A stretch of 64,000 bases of DNA, from positions 124,001-188,000 of the forward strand of contig NZ_RHWX01000004.1 of assembly GCF_003938605.1 (NCBI RefSeq), read 5' to 3'. This DNA is from Brevundimonas sp. 357. Lineage in GTDB: Bacteria > Pseudomonadota > Alphaproteobacteria > Caulobacterales > Caulobacteraceae. Each line of letters starts with the position of its first letter. The stretch's first letter is position 1. The notes below the pieces were generated by a model, which was not told the DNA's origin, did no database searches, and saw nothing but the letters and a program-made list of their open reading frames with translations. The translations under genes and the position numbers were made by a program. Shown here piece by piece: positions 11,122-18,937 of the stretch.

Positions 11122-11649
11122 CTAGTCTGCTTCAGGCGTCCACGGCGTTTCCGGGCGGCGGTAGCGTTCACCGGGACCGACCAGGACGCCGTTGGCGTTG
11201 GCGACGCCCAGCTCAAGGCTTTCGGCGATGCGGTGCGCGCGGACGATGAAGTGTTCGGCGGCGACGGGCGGGCATAGTTCGCGGGCGGTGGCTTCGAACA
11301 GCCCCAGCCAGCGGTCGAAATGGCGGGCGTCGACGGGCAGGGGCAGGTGTTTCGGCATGGGCCGCCCCTGATAGACGCCGGTCGACAGGGCGACCGACGA
11401 CCAGAACAGCTTCATCTGCTCCAGATGCGGACCCCAGTCGTCGATGCGGGCGTCGAAGATCGGGCCGATGACGTCGTCTTCGCGCACCTTGGCGTAGAAG
11501 CCCTCGACCAGGGCGTCGATCATGGCTTCGTCGATACCGGTCTCGGCGCGGATGCGGGCGACGGCGGCTTCGCGACGGGCGGCGGCTTCGGCTCGATCCG
11601 GTGCGGGACGATCGATGCGGAAGGCGACGGGACGGTCGGGCGTGCTCAT
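11122..11649 (-). CDS. Group III truncated haemoglobin
   Basis: About 175 residues. The globin core is recognisable: LVEGFYAKVREDDVIGPIFDARI, then HLEQMKLFWSSV and, on the proximal side, PVDARHFDRWLGLFEATARE, where the histidine is the likely haem ligand. The pattern fits group III truncated haemoglobins, small cytosolic haem proteins whose physiological role is unsettled (oxygen or NO chemistry). The start MSTPDRP at 11649 is chosen because the globin region begins soon after it. Upstream codons to 11781 read as unlikely protein, and no clear Shine-Dalgarno is visible. Confidence 0.85.
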   Translation of the reverse strand: MSTPDRPVAFRIDRPAPDRAEAAARREAAVARIRAETGIDEAMIDALVEGFYAKVREDDVIGPIFDARIDDWGPHLEQMKLFWSSVALSTGVYQGRPMPKHLPLPVDARHFDRWLGLFEATARELCPPVAAEHFIVRAHRIAESLELGVANANGVLVGPGERYRRPETPWTPEAD

Positions 11650-11815
11650 GTCGGGAAGATAGGAGGCGACGACGACGAAGGCCATGACGCCGATTGTCCA
11701 AGGCGGCGGTTCTCGCTGCATTGCGAAAGCTGCGCCGCAAATTGGGGGTTGCGTTACGAAACGTCCGTCCCCATCCTTCACTCGGCCAACGTATCAGTGA
11801 GGAGGCGCGACGATC

Positions 11816-11953
11816 ATGATCAGCACCCTGGAAATCGGTTTCGCCCTTTCCATGCCGCTGCTCGTGTTCGCCTATGTCCTCGCTCAACCCAAGCCCAAAC
11901 CAGTCCGCATCCGCGCTCGTGACGCTCAACAGCGTCGCGGCCCGCACGCCTGA
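11816..11953 (+). CDS. Small single-pass membrane ORF overlapping the ABC-F start
   Basis: A 45-codon ORF from ATG 11816 to TGA 11951-11953. GTGAGGAGG lies about 9 bases before the ATG, one of the strongest ribosome sites in the window. The predicted peptide begins MISTLEIGFALSMPLLVF, has one hydrophobic segment (about residues 4-23), then a basic, proline-rich tail. The last 80 bases overlap the ABC-F gene in another frame. It could be a real small membrane protein, or a leader peptide coupling translation to the ABC-F gene. I do not recognise a family. Confidence 0.45.
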   Translation: MISTLEIGFALSMPLLVFAYVLAQPKPKPVRIRARDAQQRRGPHA

Positions 11954-13520
11954 CGGCAGAGGCCTCTTCGACAATCTGACGCTCGCCTTCGGGCGCGAAC
12001 GCACGGCCGTCGTGGGTCGCAACGGCGTGGGCAAGACCACGCTGCTGCGCCTTGTCGCCGGTCTGAGCGCGCCTGCTGAAGGCGCGCTCACACGCGCCGG
12101 AACCGTCGGTTGGCTGGCGCAGGCGCAGACTCCGGCTGATGATGAGACGGTCGCCGATACGCTGGGCGTCGCTGCGCCTCTGGCCGTTCTGCGCCGAGTG
12201 CTGGCGGGGGACGGTTCGCTGGATGACATGGCCGAGGCGGACTGGACGCTGGAAGAGCGGATGCAGGCGGCTCTGGCCGAGGTCGGTTTGGCCGAACTGG
12301 CGTTGGACCGCCGTACGGCGGACCTCAGCGGCGGCGAACAGACGCGGCTGCGGCTGGCGGGTCTGAAGCTGGCCGCGCCGGACCTGCTGGTGCTGGACGA
12401 GCCGACCAACCATCTGGACATTGACGCCCGCGCCATGATCGCCGATGTCGTGGCCGATTGGCCGGGCGGGGTGGTGCTGGTCAGCCACGACCGCGCCTTG
12501 CTGCGCCGCGTGGATCGCATTGTGGAGCTTTCCGGTCTGGGCGCGCGAGTTCATGGCGGCGGCTGGGATCTGTACGTCGAGCGCCGCGACGCCGAGCGAG
12601 CCGCCGCCGAGCGAGATCTGGAGCAGGCCGAACGCGCCGTCGGCCGGGTTCAACGCGAGAACCAGGCCGCGATGGAGCGTCAAGCGAGGCGCGACCGGGC
12701 GGGCAAGGCGGCGCGCGCCAACAGCTCCGATCCCAAGATACTGCTCGACGCTCAGGCCCAGCGGGCCGAGGAGAGCGGCGCGCGCGGCCAACGTCTGGCC
12801 GAACGCAAGCGTCAGGCGGTCGAGGCGGAATTGGCCGAGGCGCGCGAGCGTGTCGAACGCGTGCGTCACATGGCGCTGGCCATGCCGTCGACGGGCCTGC
12901 CTGGCGGGCGCACGGTGCTGAACCTGAGTGATGCGGTCGTGACGGCCAATGACGGACGCCGCTTGCTGGGGCCGCTTTCGCTGCGCCTGACCGGGCCGGA
13001 GCGCGTCGCCGTGGTCGGTCCCAACGGAGCGGGCAAGACGACGCTGTTGAAGCTGATTGCGGGTCTGACCGAGCCGTCGGCGGGGGCGATTGAGCGTCCG
13101 GTCCGCGCGGCTCTGCTGGATCAGCAGGCGGCGATGCTGAAACCGGACGAAACCCTCGTCGAGGCTTGGCTGCGGCTGAATCCGCAAGGGACGCCGAACG
13201 CGGCGAGAGCGGCGCTGGCGCGCTTTCTGTTCCGCAATATGCAGGCGGACCGACGTGTGGGCGAGCTGTCCGGCGGCGAACGGCTTCGCGCGGCCCTGGC
13301 CTGCGTCATGACCGGAACGGAGCCGCCGCAGTTGCTGGTGCTGGACGAACCCACCAACCATCTGGACATCGATTCCGTCGAAGCGGTGGAGGCGGCCCTG
13401 TCAGGCTATGACGGCGCTCTGGTGGTGGTCAGCCACGACGCAGACTTTCTGGCGAATCTGGGCGTCGACCGGACCCTTGTGCTGAAGGGCGGTCAGCTCC
13501 AGCCCTCGACCACGCCCTGA
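11874..13520 (+). CDS. ABC-F family ATPase (ribosome-associated type)
   Basis: A 548-residue protein with two ABC domains and no membrane segment. First domain: Walker A GRNGVGKTT (48-56), LSGGEQTRLRLAGLKL, LVLDEPTNHLDID. Second: GPNGAGKTT near 382, LSGGERLRAALACVM, LLVLDEPTNHLDID. A charged, arginine- and alanine-rich linker lies between. ABC-F proteins bind the ribosomal E site to relieve stalling or antibiotic inhibition. It is not clearly EttA or Uup, and a resistance role cannot be assigned. Its own ATG has no good Shine-Dalgarno, so translation may depend on the overlapping upstream ORF. The 3' end overlaps the convergent EAL gene by 28 bases. Confidence 0.9.
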   Translation: MSSLNPSPNQSASALVTLNSVAARTPDGRGLFDNLTLAFGRERTAVVGRNGVGKTTLLRLVAGLSAPAEGALTRAGTVGWLAQAQTPADDETVADTLGVAAPLAVLRRVLAGDGSLDDMAEADWTLEERMQAALAEVGLAELALDRRTADLSGGEQTRLRLAGLKLAAPDLLVLDEPTNHLDIDARAMIADVVADWPGGVVLVSHDRALLRRVDRIVELSGLGARVHGGGWDLYVERRDAERAAAERDLEQAERAVGRVQRENQAAMERQARRDRAGKAARANSSDPKILLDAQAQRAEESGARGQRLAERKRQAVEAELAEARERVERVRHMALAMPSTGLPGGRTVLNLSDAVVTANDGRRLLGPLSLRLTGPERVAVVGPNGAGKTTLLKLIAGLTEPSAGAIERPVRAALLDQQAAMLKPDETLVEAWLRLNPQGTPNAARAALARFLFRNMQADRRVGELSGGERLRAALACVMTGTEPPQLLVLDEPTNHLDIDSVEAVEAALSGYDGALVVVSHDADFLANLGVDRTLVLKGGQLQPSTTP

Positions 13521-15094
13521 CGGCGGCCGCGGATCGCGGGGGTGTTCAGCGTGGTGCGCGGCTCGGCCTCGGCCCGACCGAACAGCCAGCCCTGACCGTG
13601 GGTGACGCCTAGGTCGCGCAGGGCGTCAGCGACCTGATCCGTCTCGATCATCTCGGCGATGGTCTCCAGGTCCAGCGAGCCGCACAGCTCGACCAGGTGG
13701 GCGACCAGGGTGCGGGTGCGGGCGTCGATGTCGATATCGCGCACCAGGGCGCCGTCGATCTTCACCGCATCCACCGACAGGCCGCGCAGATAGTCGAATG
13801 AGGCCGAGCCTGCCCCGAAATCGTCGATGCAGACCTTGATCCCCGCGTTGCGCAGGGCGCCCAGACGGCGGTCGGCGGCGGCCAGATCGGCCAGGGCGGC
13901 GGTCTCTGTCACCTCGACCATCAGACGGCGGCGATCATCGGGCGCCGAGGCGGTCATCTTCAGCAGGGCGGCGACATAGGCGTCATTGGCCAGAGACGCG
14001 CCCGAGACGTTGACGGCGATCTTCAGCAGGCCGCCGCCCGGCTCGCGCAGGCGCCGCACCGCCTTCTCGGCCACGGCCAGGTCGAAGCCTTCGATCAGGG
14101 CTAGTTCCTCGGCCATCCGGATGGCGGCGGCTGGGCCGGATCCCTTGCCGAAGCGGGCCAGCGCCTCGAAGTGATGCACGGCCCGCGTCTTCAGGTCGAC
14201 GATGGGTTGATAATAGAGGGCGAACTCGCGGTCGCGCACGATGCTGCGGAAGCGTTCGGCGTCCTTCAGCGTGCGTTGCAGGGAGTCGGCGAAGGATAGT
14301 TCAGGCTGATCCATCCCGCCCTCCTTCAAACAGCCTTCGATAGCGAAACGCATGGCGCGCAGGGCCGAGGCGGCGTCGCCGCCCAGGGCGCTCTGGGTGG
14401 CGATGGCGGACAGGGCCAGACCCTCGGCCTGACCGGCCTTCTGCATTTCCGCCGCCAGGTCTCGCGTATCGTCCAGGTTGCGGATCAGGGCATAGCGATC
14501 AGGCGTCAACTGACCTGCGCTGGCGCCGTCGTGAGAGGCGGCGTTCAGGGTCGCGCCGATACGGCTGTGGACCCGCTCCAGCGTGGCTGGGTCGACGCCT
14601 TGCAGGCCGTTTACGTCGATGAAGGCGAGAGCCAGCCGCTGCAGGGCGCCTGTCTCGCCGCCCGACAGGCCGGCGCGGGCATGGTTGAGGAAGCCTTCGG
14701 CGTCTCTGATCGGGGCGCCGACAGGAAGGGGCGTGTCCTCGACGACAAAGGGCTCGCCTTCATAGGACAGGGCGCAGGACTGCGCCGGGGCGATGTCGGG
14801 CAAGGCGAAGGCGCGCAGGGTGGCGCGGCGCATCCGGCCGTCGCCGCAGTCGACCAGCACCTCGGCGGCCGGACTGCGCTGACCGGGACGAAGCGCTCCC
14901 AGCAGATTCTGAAGAGCCGTCGCGCTGTTGATCGACAGGCGGTCGCTGAGGGGATGACCGACCCAGGCGGCTGTCTGCTGGCCCGCGACGGCGCCTGAAC
15001 CCAGGGCGAAGCGCACCACGCCATGCTGATCGACTTCAATCAGGGCGTCGGCGGCGGCGAAGGCCAGGCCCAGAAGGCGCGGGGTCAGGGTCAT
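13493..15094 (-). CDS. EAL-domain cyclic-di-GMP phosphodiesterase with PAS-like N-terminus
   Basis: A 533-residue cytosolic protein. Residues 1-110 look PAS-like (ADALIEVDQHGVVRFA), 130-260 resemble a degenerate GGDEF-type region without a GGDEF motif, and 285-525 form an EAL domain. Catalytic elements are intact: EAL at 310-312, VNVSG, VEVTET, DDFGAG, VKIDG, an AEMIET variant of AEGVET, and GQGWLFG. Active hydrolysis of c-di-GMP to pGpG is expected. It lies 47 bases downstream of the flagellar genes on the same strand, which suggests a role in motility or cell-cycle c-di-GMP control. Confidence 0.9.
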   Translation of the reverse strand: MTLTPRLLGLAFAAADALIEVDQHGVVRFALGSGAVAGQQTAAWVGHPLSDRLSINSATALQNLLGALRPGQRSPAAEVLVDCGDGRMRRATLRAFALPDIAPAQSCALSYEGEPFVVEDTPLPVGAPIRDAEGFLNHARAGLSGGETGALQRLALAFIDVNGLQGVDPATLERVHSRIGATLNAASHDGASAGQLTPDRYALIRNLDDTRDLAAEMQKAGQAEGLALSAIATQSALGGDAASALRAMRFAIEGCLKEGGMDQPELSFADSLQRTLKDAERFRSIVRDREFALYYQPIVDLKTRAVHHFEALARFGKGSGPAAAIRMAEELALIEGFDLAVAEKAVRRLREPGGGLLKIAVNVSGASLANDAYVAALLKMTASAPDDRRRLMVEVTETAALADLAAADRRLGALRNAGIKVCIDDFGAGSASFDYLRGLSVDAVKIDGALVRDIDIDARTRTLVAHLVELCGSLDLETIAEMIETDQVADALRDLGVTHGQGWLFGRAEAEPRTTLNTPAIRGRRQGVVEGWS

Positions 15095-15141
15095 GCCAAA
15101 GCCATAGGACGTGGGCTGTTAAGGAATGGCGACGGTTGGCC

Positions 15142-15582
15142 TCAGGCGGTGCGGTTCAACGCCACAGCCCGCCCGTCGCCCTGCATGGCCTGGCCCGAAG
15201 CGCCATAGCCCACGCCCTGTGCGCGGGCGCCCGCCACCTCCGCAGCGATGGTGCGGACCAGGCCTTCGGAGACTTGGCGCGCCGCTTCCACGGTCACGGC
15301 GTGCTCGGCCAGCACCGCTTCAAAGGCCTCGGTCGCCTTGATCAGGGCGTGACGATCAGCCTCCGGCGCGACGGCGATGGCGGCGGGATTGGCCTTCACC
15401 TGGGCGGATTCGCGACGATAGAGATTGGCCATCTCCTGCGTCTGGGCCATCCCCTCGTTCAGATCCTGGGCGCGATGGGCGCGCAGCGCCTCCATTTCCA
15501 ACGACAGGCGCTCGGTCAGGTCGCGGGTCAGGCGCGTCAGGTGTTGCACGCGCAGAGCGGCGGTTTCGACATCGGCGGTCAT
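15142..15582 (-). CDS. flbY: FlbY/FlgN-like flagellar protein
   Basis: A 146-residue, mostly helical protein without signal peptide. Its N-terminal helices (VQHLTRLTRDLTERLSLEMEAL) predict a coiled coil like FlgN-type export chaperones. The gene overlaps the flgJ stop by 4 bases and follows flgI-flgJ, the position of flbY in Caulobacter. The role in the flagellar hook-rod export stage is inferred from context; the Caulobacter name is used with moderate confidence. Confidence 0.65.
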   Translation of the reverse strand: MTADVETAALRVQHLTRLTRDLTERLSLEMEALRAHRAQDLNEGMAQTQEMANLYRRESAQVKANPAAIAVAPEADRHALIKATEAFEAVLAEHAVTVEAARQVSEGLVRTIAAEVAGARAQGVGYGASGQAMQGDGRAVALNRTA

Positions 15583-15887
15583 GCGCCTTGCTCCTGCATC
15601 TTGATCATCTGGGCCAGGACGCTGTCGGCCAGGCCGACGCCGCCGGCCTTCACCGTCTGCTGGGCCATGGCGTCGACCAGGAAGCCGCGCCAGGCGGCCT
15701 CGCCGGCGCCGCCGCCAAAGGGCGCTTCGGTGCTCAGGCCCTCGAACATGGGCTTCATCATCTGCGACAGGAAGCTGGCCTCGAAGGCTTCGGCCGTACG
15801 GCGCATGGCCTTCTGGTTCTCAGACAGGGCCGGACTGGCGGTGGCATTGGCGCGCAGCAGGTCGGGAGAGACGGCGAGGGGGCTCAT
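15579..15887 (-). CDS. flgJ: Flagellar rod-binding protein (FlgJ N-terminal type)
   Basis: A 102-residue protein equal to the rod-binding domain of FlgJ only; the muramidase half found in enteric FlgJ is absent, which is normal for Alphaproteobacteria. Motifs: KAMRRTAEAFEASFLSQMMKPMFEG and WRGFLVDAMAQQTVKAGGVGLADSVLAQM. It probably caps or scaffolds rod polymerisation in the periplasm. It shares one base (TGATG) with the flgI stop, so the genes are translationally coupled. Confidence 0.9.
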   Translation of the reverse strand: MSPLAVSPDLLRANATASPALSENQKAMRRTAEAFEASFLSQMMKPMFEGLSTEAPFGGGAGEAAWRGFLVDAMAQQTVKAGGVGLADSVLAQMIKMQEQGA

Positions 15888-17005
15888 CAGATCACCTCGA
15901 TTTCGGCCTGAAGGGCGCCGGCGGCCTTGATGGCCTGCAGGATGCTGATCATGTCGCGCGGGCTGACGCCCAGGGCGTTCAGGCCGTTGACCAGGGTGGA
16001 CAGGGAAGTCGAGCCGCCCACGATCCGCATCTGACGGCCGGTCTCTTCCGAAATGCTGATGTCCGACTGGGGCACGACGACGGTCTGGCCGCCACGGCTG
16101 AACGGCTCGGGCTGGCTGACCAGAGGGGTCTCCTGGACCGAGACCGTCAGGTTGCCCTGGGCCACGGCGACGGTCGAGATGCGGACGGCCTCGCCCATGA
16201 CGATGACGCCGTTGACCTCGTCGATAATGACCTTGGCCGGGGAATCGATCTGGACCGGCAGGTTCTCGACCCGGCTGAGGAAGCCGGCCATGCCGAAGTT
16301 CTGGGGCGCGCGGATGGCGACCACGGTGCCGTTTTCAGCGAAGGCGCTCTGGGGGTAGGTCTGGTTGATGGCGGCGGCGATGCGCTGGGCCGTGGTGAAG
16401 TCCGGATTACGCAGGTTCAGGCGCACCACCGGCATGGAGCCGAGGTCGAAGCCGGTCTCGCGCTCGACCACGCCGCCCGAGGCGATGCGGCCCGCCGTGG
16501 GAACGCCGCGGGTGATCGAGGAGCCCGAGCCGCCCGAGGCCGAGACGGCGCCGGTCTGAACCGAACCTTGCGACACAGCGTAGATTTCGCCGTCAGCGCC
16601 CTGCAGAGCCGTGACCAGCAGCGTGCCGCCCAGCAGGCTCTTGGCGTCGCCCATGGCCGAGACGCTGACGTCCAACCGCGAACCCGGCGTGGCGAAGGGC
16701 GGCAGTTCCGCCGTGACCATGACGGCGGCCACGTTCTTGGTGTTCAGGTTGGCGCCGCGGATGTTGACGCCCTGGCGCTCCATCATTCCCTCCAGCGACT
16801 GTCGGGTGAAGGGGGAGTTGCGGACGCTGTCGCCCGTGCCGTTCAGGCCGACCACCAGGCCGTATCCGACCAACTGGTTCGAGCGGACGCCCTCGATGGA
16901 GACGATGTCCTTGATGCGCGATTGGGCCTCGGCCGCGCCCGGCTGTGCGGCGAGAACCAGGGCCGCGATGGCCGGGCCGATAAGGGCGGTAAGCAACTTC
17001 TGCAT
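15887..17005 (-). CDS. flgI: Flagellar P-ring protein FlgI
   Basis: About 372 residues starting MQKLL at 17005, with a Sec signal peptide ending near AEAQS. Family landmarks: RIKDIVSIEGVRSNQLVGYGLVVGLNGTGD, FTRQSLEGMMERQG and NGLNALGVSPRDMISILQAIKAAGAL at the C-terminus. FlgI polymerises around the rod in the peptidoglycan layer. The start at 17005 is preferred over one 13 codons upstream because it opens directly into the signal peptide. A sigma-54-type promoter lies about 40 bases upstream. Confidence 0.97.
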   Translation of the reverse strand: MQKLLTALIGPAIAALVLAAQPGAAEAQSRIKDIVSIEGVRSNQLVGYGLVVGLNGTGDSVRNSPFTRQSLEGMMERQGVNIRGANLNTKNVAAVMVTAELPPFATPGSRLDVSVSAMGDAKSLLGGTLLVTALQGADGEIYAVSQGSVQTGAVSASGGSGSSITRGVPTAGRIASGGVVERETGFDLGSMPVVRLNLRNPDFTTAQRIAAAINQTYPQSAFAENGTVVAIRAPQNFGMAGFLSRVENLPVQIDSPAKVIIDEVNGVIVMGEAVRISTVAVAQGNLTVSVQETPLVSQPEPFSRGGQTVVVPQSDISISEETGRQMRIVGGSTSLSTLVNGLNALGVSPRDMISILQAIKAAGALQAEIEVI

Positions 17006-17043
17006 ACGACAGACGTCCCTGCGTGAGCGTTCGCGATTAACCA

Positions 17044-17059
17044 TGCGAGGATCGTGCCG
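17044..17059 (-). promoter_or_regulatory. Sigma-54-type promoter for flgI
   Basis: On the flgI strand the sequence reads CGGCAC-GATCC-TCGCA, close to TGGCAC-N5-TTGCA with exact -24/-12 spacing. It is 39-54 bases upstream of the chosen flgI start. Sigma-54 control of middle flagellar genes through FlbD and FliX is known in Caulobacter. Confidence 0.7.
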
Positions 17060-17131
17060 AAGGAAAACGTCAGTGAATTCAACATTGATCGATTTTGGGT
17101 CCGACGCCTGGCGGCAGGTTTTGCCGGGCCG

Positions 17132-17146
17132 TTAACCAAGACTTCA
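17132..17146 (+). promoter_or_regulatory. Candidate CtrA-type box upstream of fliX
   Basis: TTAA-CCAAGAC-TTCA matches TTAA-N7-TTAA at seven of eight positions and sits 44 bases before the fliX start. Early flagellar genes including fliX are CtrA-controlled in Caulobacter. Confidence 0.45.
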
Positions 17147-17189
17147 GCCCCTGAGGGCATGGTGCGAGGCGTAGAAGGAGACGTCTTGC

Positions 17190-17618
17190 ATGAAGGTCAC
17201 CGGACCCTTGGGCGCCGCTTCGACGCCGACCACGCGACCCGCTGCACGTGCTGCGGGCGGTTTCGCCTTGCCGACGACCGGGGGCGCGGCCTCTGCGGCG
17301 CAGGCCGGCGCGACCTCATCCGCGTCAGGCGTCGCGAGCGCTGCGGCTTTGATGGCGTTGCAGGGCGTGGAAGACCCGATGGAGCGCCGCCGTCGCGCCA
17401 TTCGCCGGGGTTCGGGTCTGCTGGATCGACTGGACGAGCTGAAGCTGGCGCTGCTGGGCGGTCAGGACGGGGCGGCGGCTCTGGGGCGTCTGGCCCGTGA
17501 CCTGCGCGAAAAACGCGATGAGGACGCTGAGCCGGGCCTGAAAGCTGTGCTGGACCAGATCGACCTGCGCGCTTCGGTGGAATTGGCAAAAGCGGAAATA
17601 AGCCGGTCGCGCGCTTGA
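17190..17618 (+). CDS. fliX: Flagellar assembly regulator FliX
   Basis: A 142-residue protein. The N-terminus (MKVTGPLG, then a low-complexity Ala/Thr/Gly stretch) and the C-terminal helical region (RRAIRRGSGLLDRLDELKLALLGG, LDQIDLRASVELAKAEISR) match FliX of Caulobacterales. In Caulobacter FliX binds the sigma-54 activator FlbD and couples middle and late flagellar gene expression to completion of the early basal body. It is divergent from flgI, the same arrangement as in Caulobacter. Confidence 0.9.
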   Translation: MKVTGPLGAASTPTTRPAARAAGGFALPTTGGAASAAQAGATSSASGVASAAALMALQGVEDPMERRRRAIRRGSGLLDRLDELKLALLGGQDGAAALGRLARDLREKRDEDAEPGLKAVLDQIDLRASVELAKAEISRSRA

Positions 17619-17640
17619 AGGCGTTGAAACTTCGGCTGAA

Positions 17641-17660
17641 CCCCGGATTTCCGGGGCTTT
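17641..17660 (+). terminator. Weak hairpin terminator after fliX
   Basis: CCCCGGA-TT-TCCGGGG stem with a short CTTT tail, 23 bases after the fliX stop. Confidence 0.55.
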
Positions 17661-17790
17661 GTGAGGATAATTCGCCACACTGCCCCTGCGGAAGCGCAGC
17701 TTAGCCATATCACGGACTCGCGAACGCCATTGCCGCGACTCTTGCGCTTGCCTATACGGCCCATGCGCCGCAGGGGGGCGCGATTAGGGA

Positions 17791-18240
17791 ATGAGTGTGA
17801 GTGCGATGACCGCATTGGCCTCTGTAGTGTCCGGGGATACGGCTGTTTATCGGCCGACCGACGACGAACCGTTCATGAACGAACGGCAGGTCGCCTATTT
17901 CAAGACCAAGCTCTTGTCCTGGAAAGACGACATTCTTCGCGAGTCGAAGGGCACCGTCACCAATCTGAAAGCCGAGACCGAGAACCACCCAGACTTGGTG
18001 GACCGGGCCTCGTCGGAATCCGATCGCGCGCTGGAGCTTCGGACTCGCGACCGGCAACGCAAGCTGATCTCCAAGATCGACGACGCGCTGCGCCGGATCG
18101 AGGACGGCACCTACGGCTACTGCGAGGATACCGGCGAGCCGATCGGTCTGGGCCGCCTGGAGGCTCGCCCGACGGCGACCTTGTCGGTAGAGGCTCAGGA
18201 GCGGCATGAACGTCGTGAGCGGGTTCACCGAGACGACTGA
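17791..18240 (+). CDS. dksA: RNA-polymerase-binding transcription factor DksA
   Basis: A 149-residue protein. It has the long coiled coil with an acidic tip (LVDRASSESDRALELRTRDRQRKLISKI) that enters the RNA polymerase secondary channel, then the globular TYGYCEDTGEPIGLGRLEARP segment. The four-cysteine zinc site of E. coli DksA is reduced to one cysteine (Cys111), as in alphaproteobacterial forms. With ppGpp it adjusts rRNA and stress promoters. ATG 17791 is used; 17806 is a possible inner start. Confidence 0.95.
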   Translation: MSVSAMTALASVVSGDTAVYRPTDDEPFMNERQVAYFKTKLLSWKDDILRESKGTVTNLKAETENHPDLVDRASSESDRALELRTRDRQRKLISKIDDALRRIEDGTYGYCEDTGEPIGLGRLEARPTATLSVEAQERHERRERVHRDD

Positions 18241-18317
18241 AGCGATGCAAACTTTCGTCAAATGACGAAAAGTTCGGGTTTGCTCCAAGCTTGAGCCATT
18301 TTGCCCTGCGATAAGCG

Positions 18318-18350
18318 CGACGACGGCGCTGATCTGCCGTCGTTGTTCTT
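18318..18350 (+). terminator. Rho-independent terminator after dksA
   Basis: ACGACGGC (18320-18327) pairs with GCCGTCGT (18336-18343), followed by TGTTCTT. Confidence 0.7.
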
Positions 18351-18370
18351 AATCTATGCAAGGATGTTTC

Positions 18371-18745
18371 ATGACCCGTACGTCCGCCTCTCTTTCGGCT
18401 GTCGCCTTGTTGGCGCTGGGGGCCTGCGCTCAGACGCCAGCTGTCGATCCCGCGCCGCTGGTTCCCGCGAGCAAGGGCGGCGTTGTGGAGAAGGTTGTCT
18501 ACGTGGCCTCTGAAATGCGCTCATGCATGGCGGGCGTGGCGCGGATGACCTGCCTGCAGGTGCGTGAGACCGAGAGCGGACCCTGGGAACTGCACTATTT
18601 CGGCTACGAAGGCTTCGAGCACAAGCCGGGCGTGGAATACCGCCTGCGTGTTCGCGGCACGCCGGTCGCCAATCCCCCGGCGGGCGCGTCCTCGATTCGC
18701 TGGTCGCTGATCGAGATTCTGGACCAGAAGCCGGCGCAGAACTGA
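18371..18745 (+). CDS. DUF4377-type lipoprotein
   Basis: About 124 residues. The start MTRTSASLSAVALLALGAC gives a lipoprotein signal peptide with lipobox LGAC. The mature part follows the DUF4377 pattern: CMAGVARMTCLQVRE, WELHYFGYEGFEHKPGVEYRLRV and NPPAGASSIRWSLIEIL. Domains of this type occur next to HslJ/META domains in envelope stress lipoproteins. Function unknown; likely anchored in the outer membrane. An upstream in-frame ATG at 18356 would delay the signal peptide and is less likely. Confidence 0.8.
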   Translation: MTRTSASLSAVALLALGACAQTPAVDPAPLVPASKGGVVEKVVYVASEMRSCMAGVARMTCLQVRETESGPWELHYFGYEGFEHKPGVEYRLRVRGTPVANPPAGASSIRWSLIEILDQKPAQN

Positions 18746-18937
18746 TCAGGGGTTCCGGTCGCGTTTCTCTTGACTTCGAGGGGGACGTGATCGACCTAGA
18801 CGCTTATCGGAACGGCGTCGCGCCTGCACAGGTGCGACGCCTTTTCGACGTTTTCAGAGACTGGACGCTCTGCCCGGATCATCATGATCTGTGGCGGGCC
18901 GCCCGGCCGCCTTCGCTTTCAGGCTCGCAGGATCCTC

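Noticed and set aside
17111..17126. TGGCGGCAGGTTTTGC as a sigma-54 promoter toward fliX
   Set aside because: The GG-to-GC spacing is one base too long for a functional -24/-12 element.
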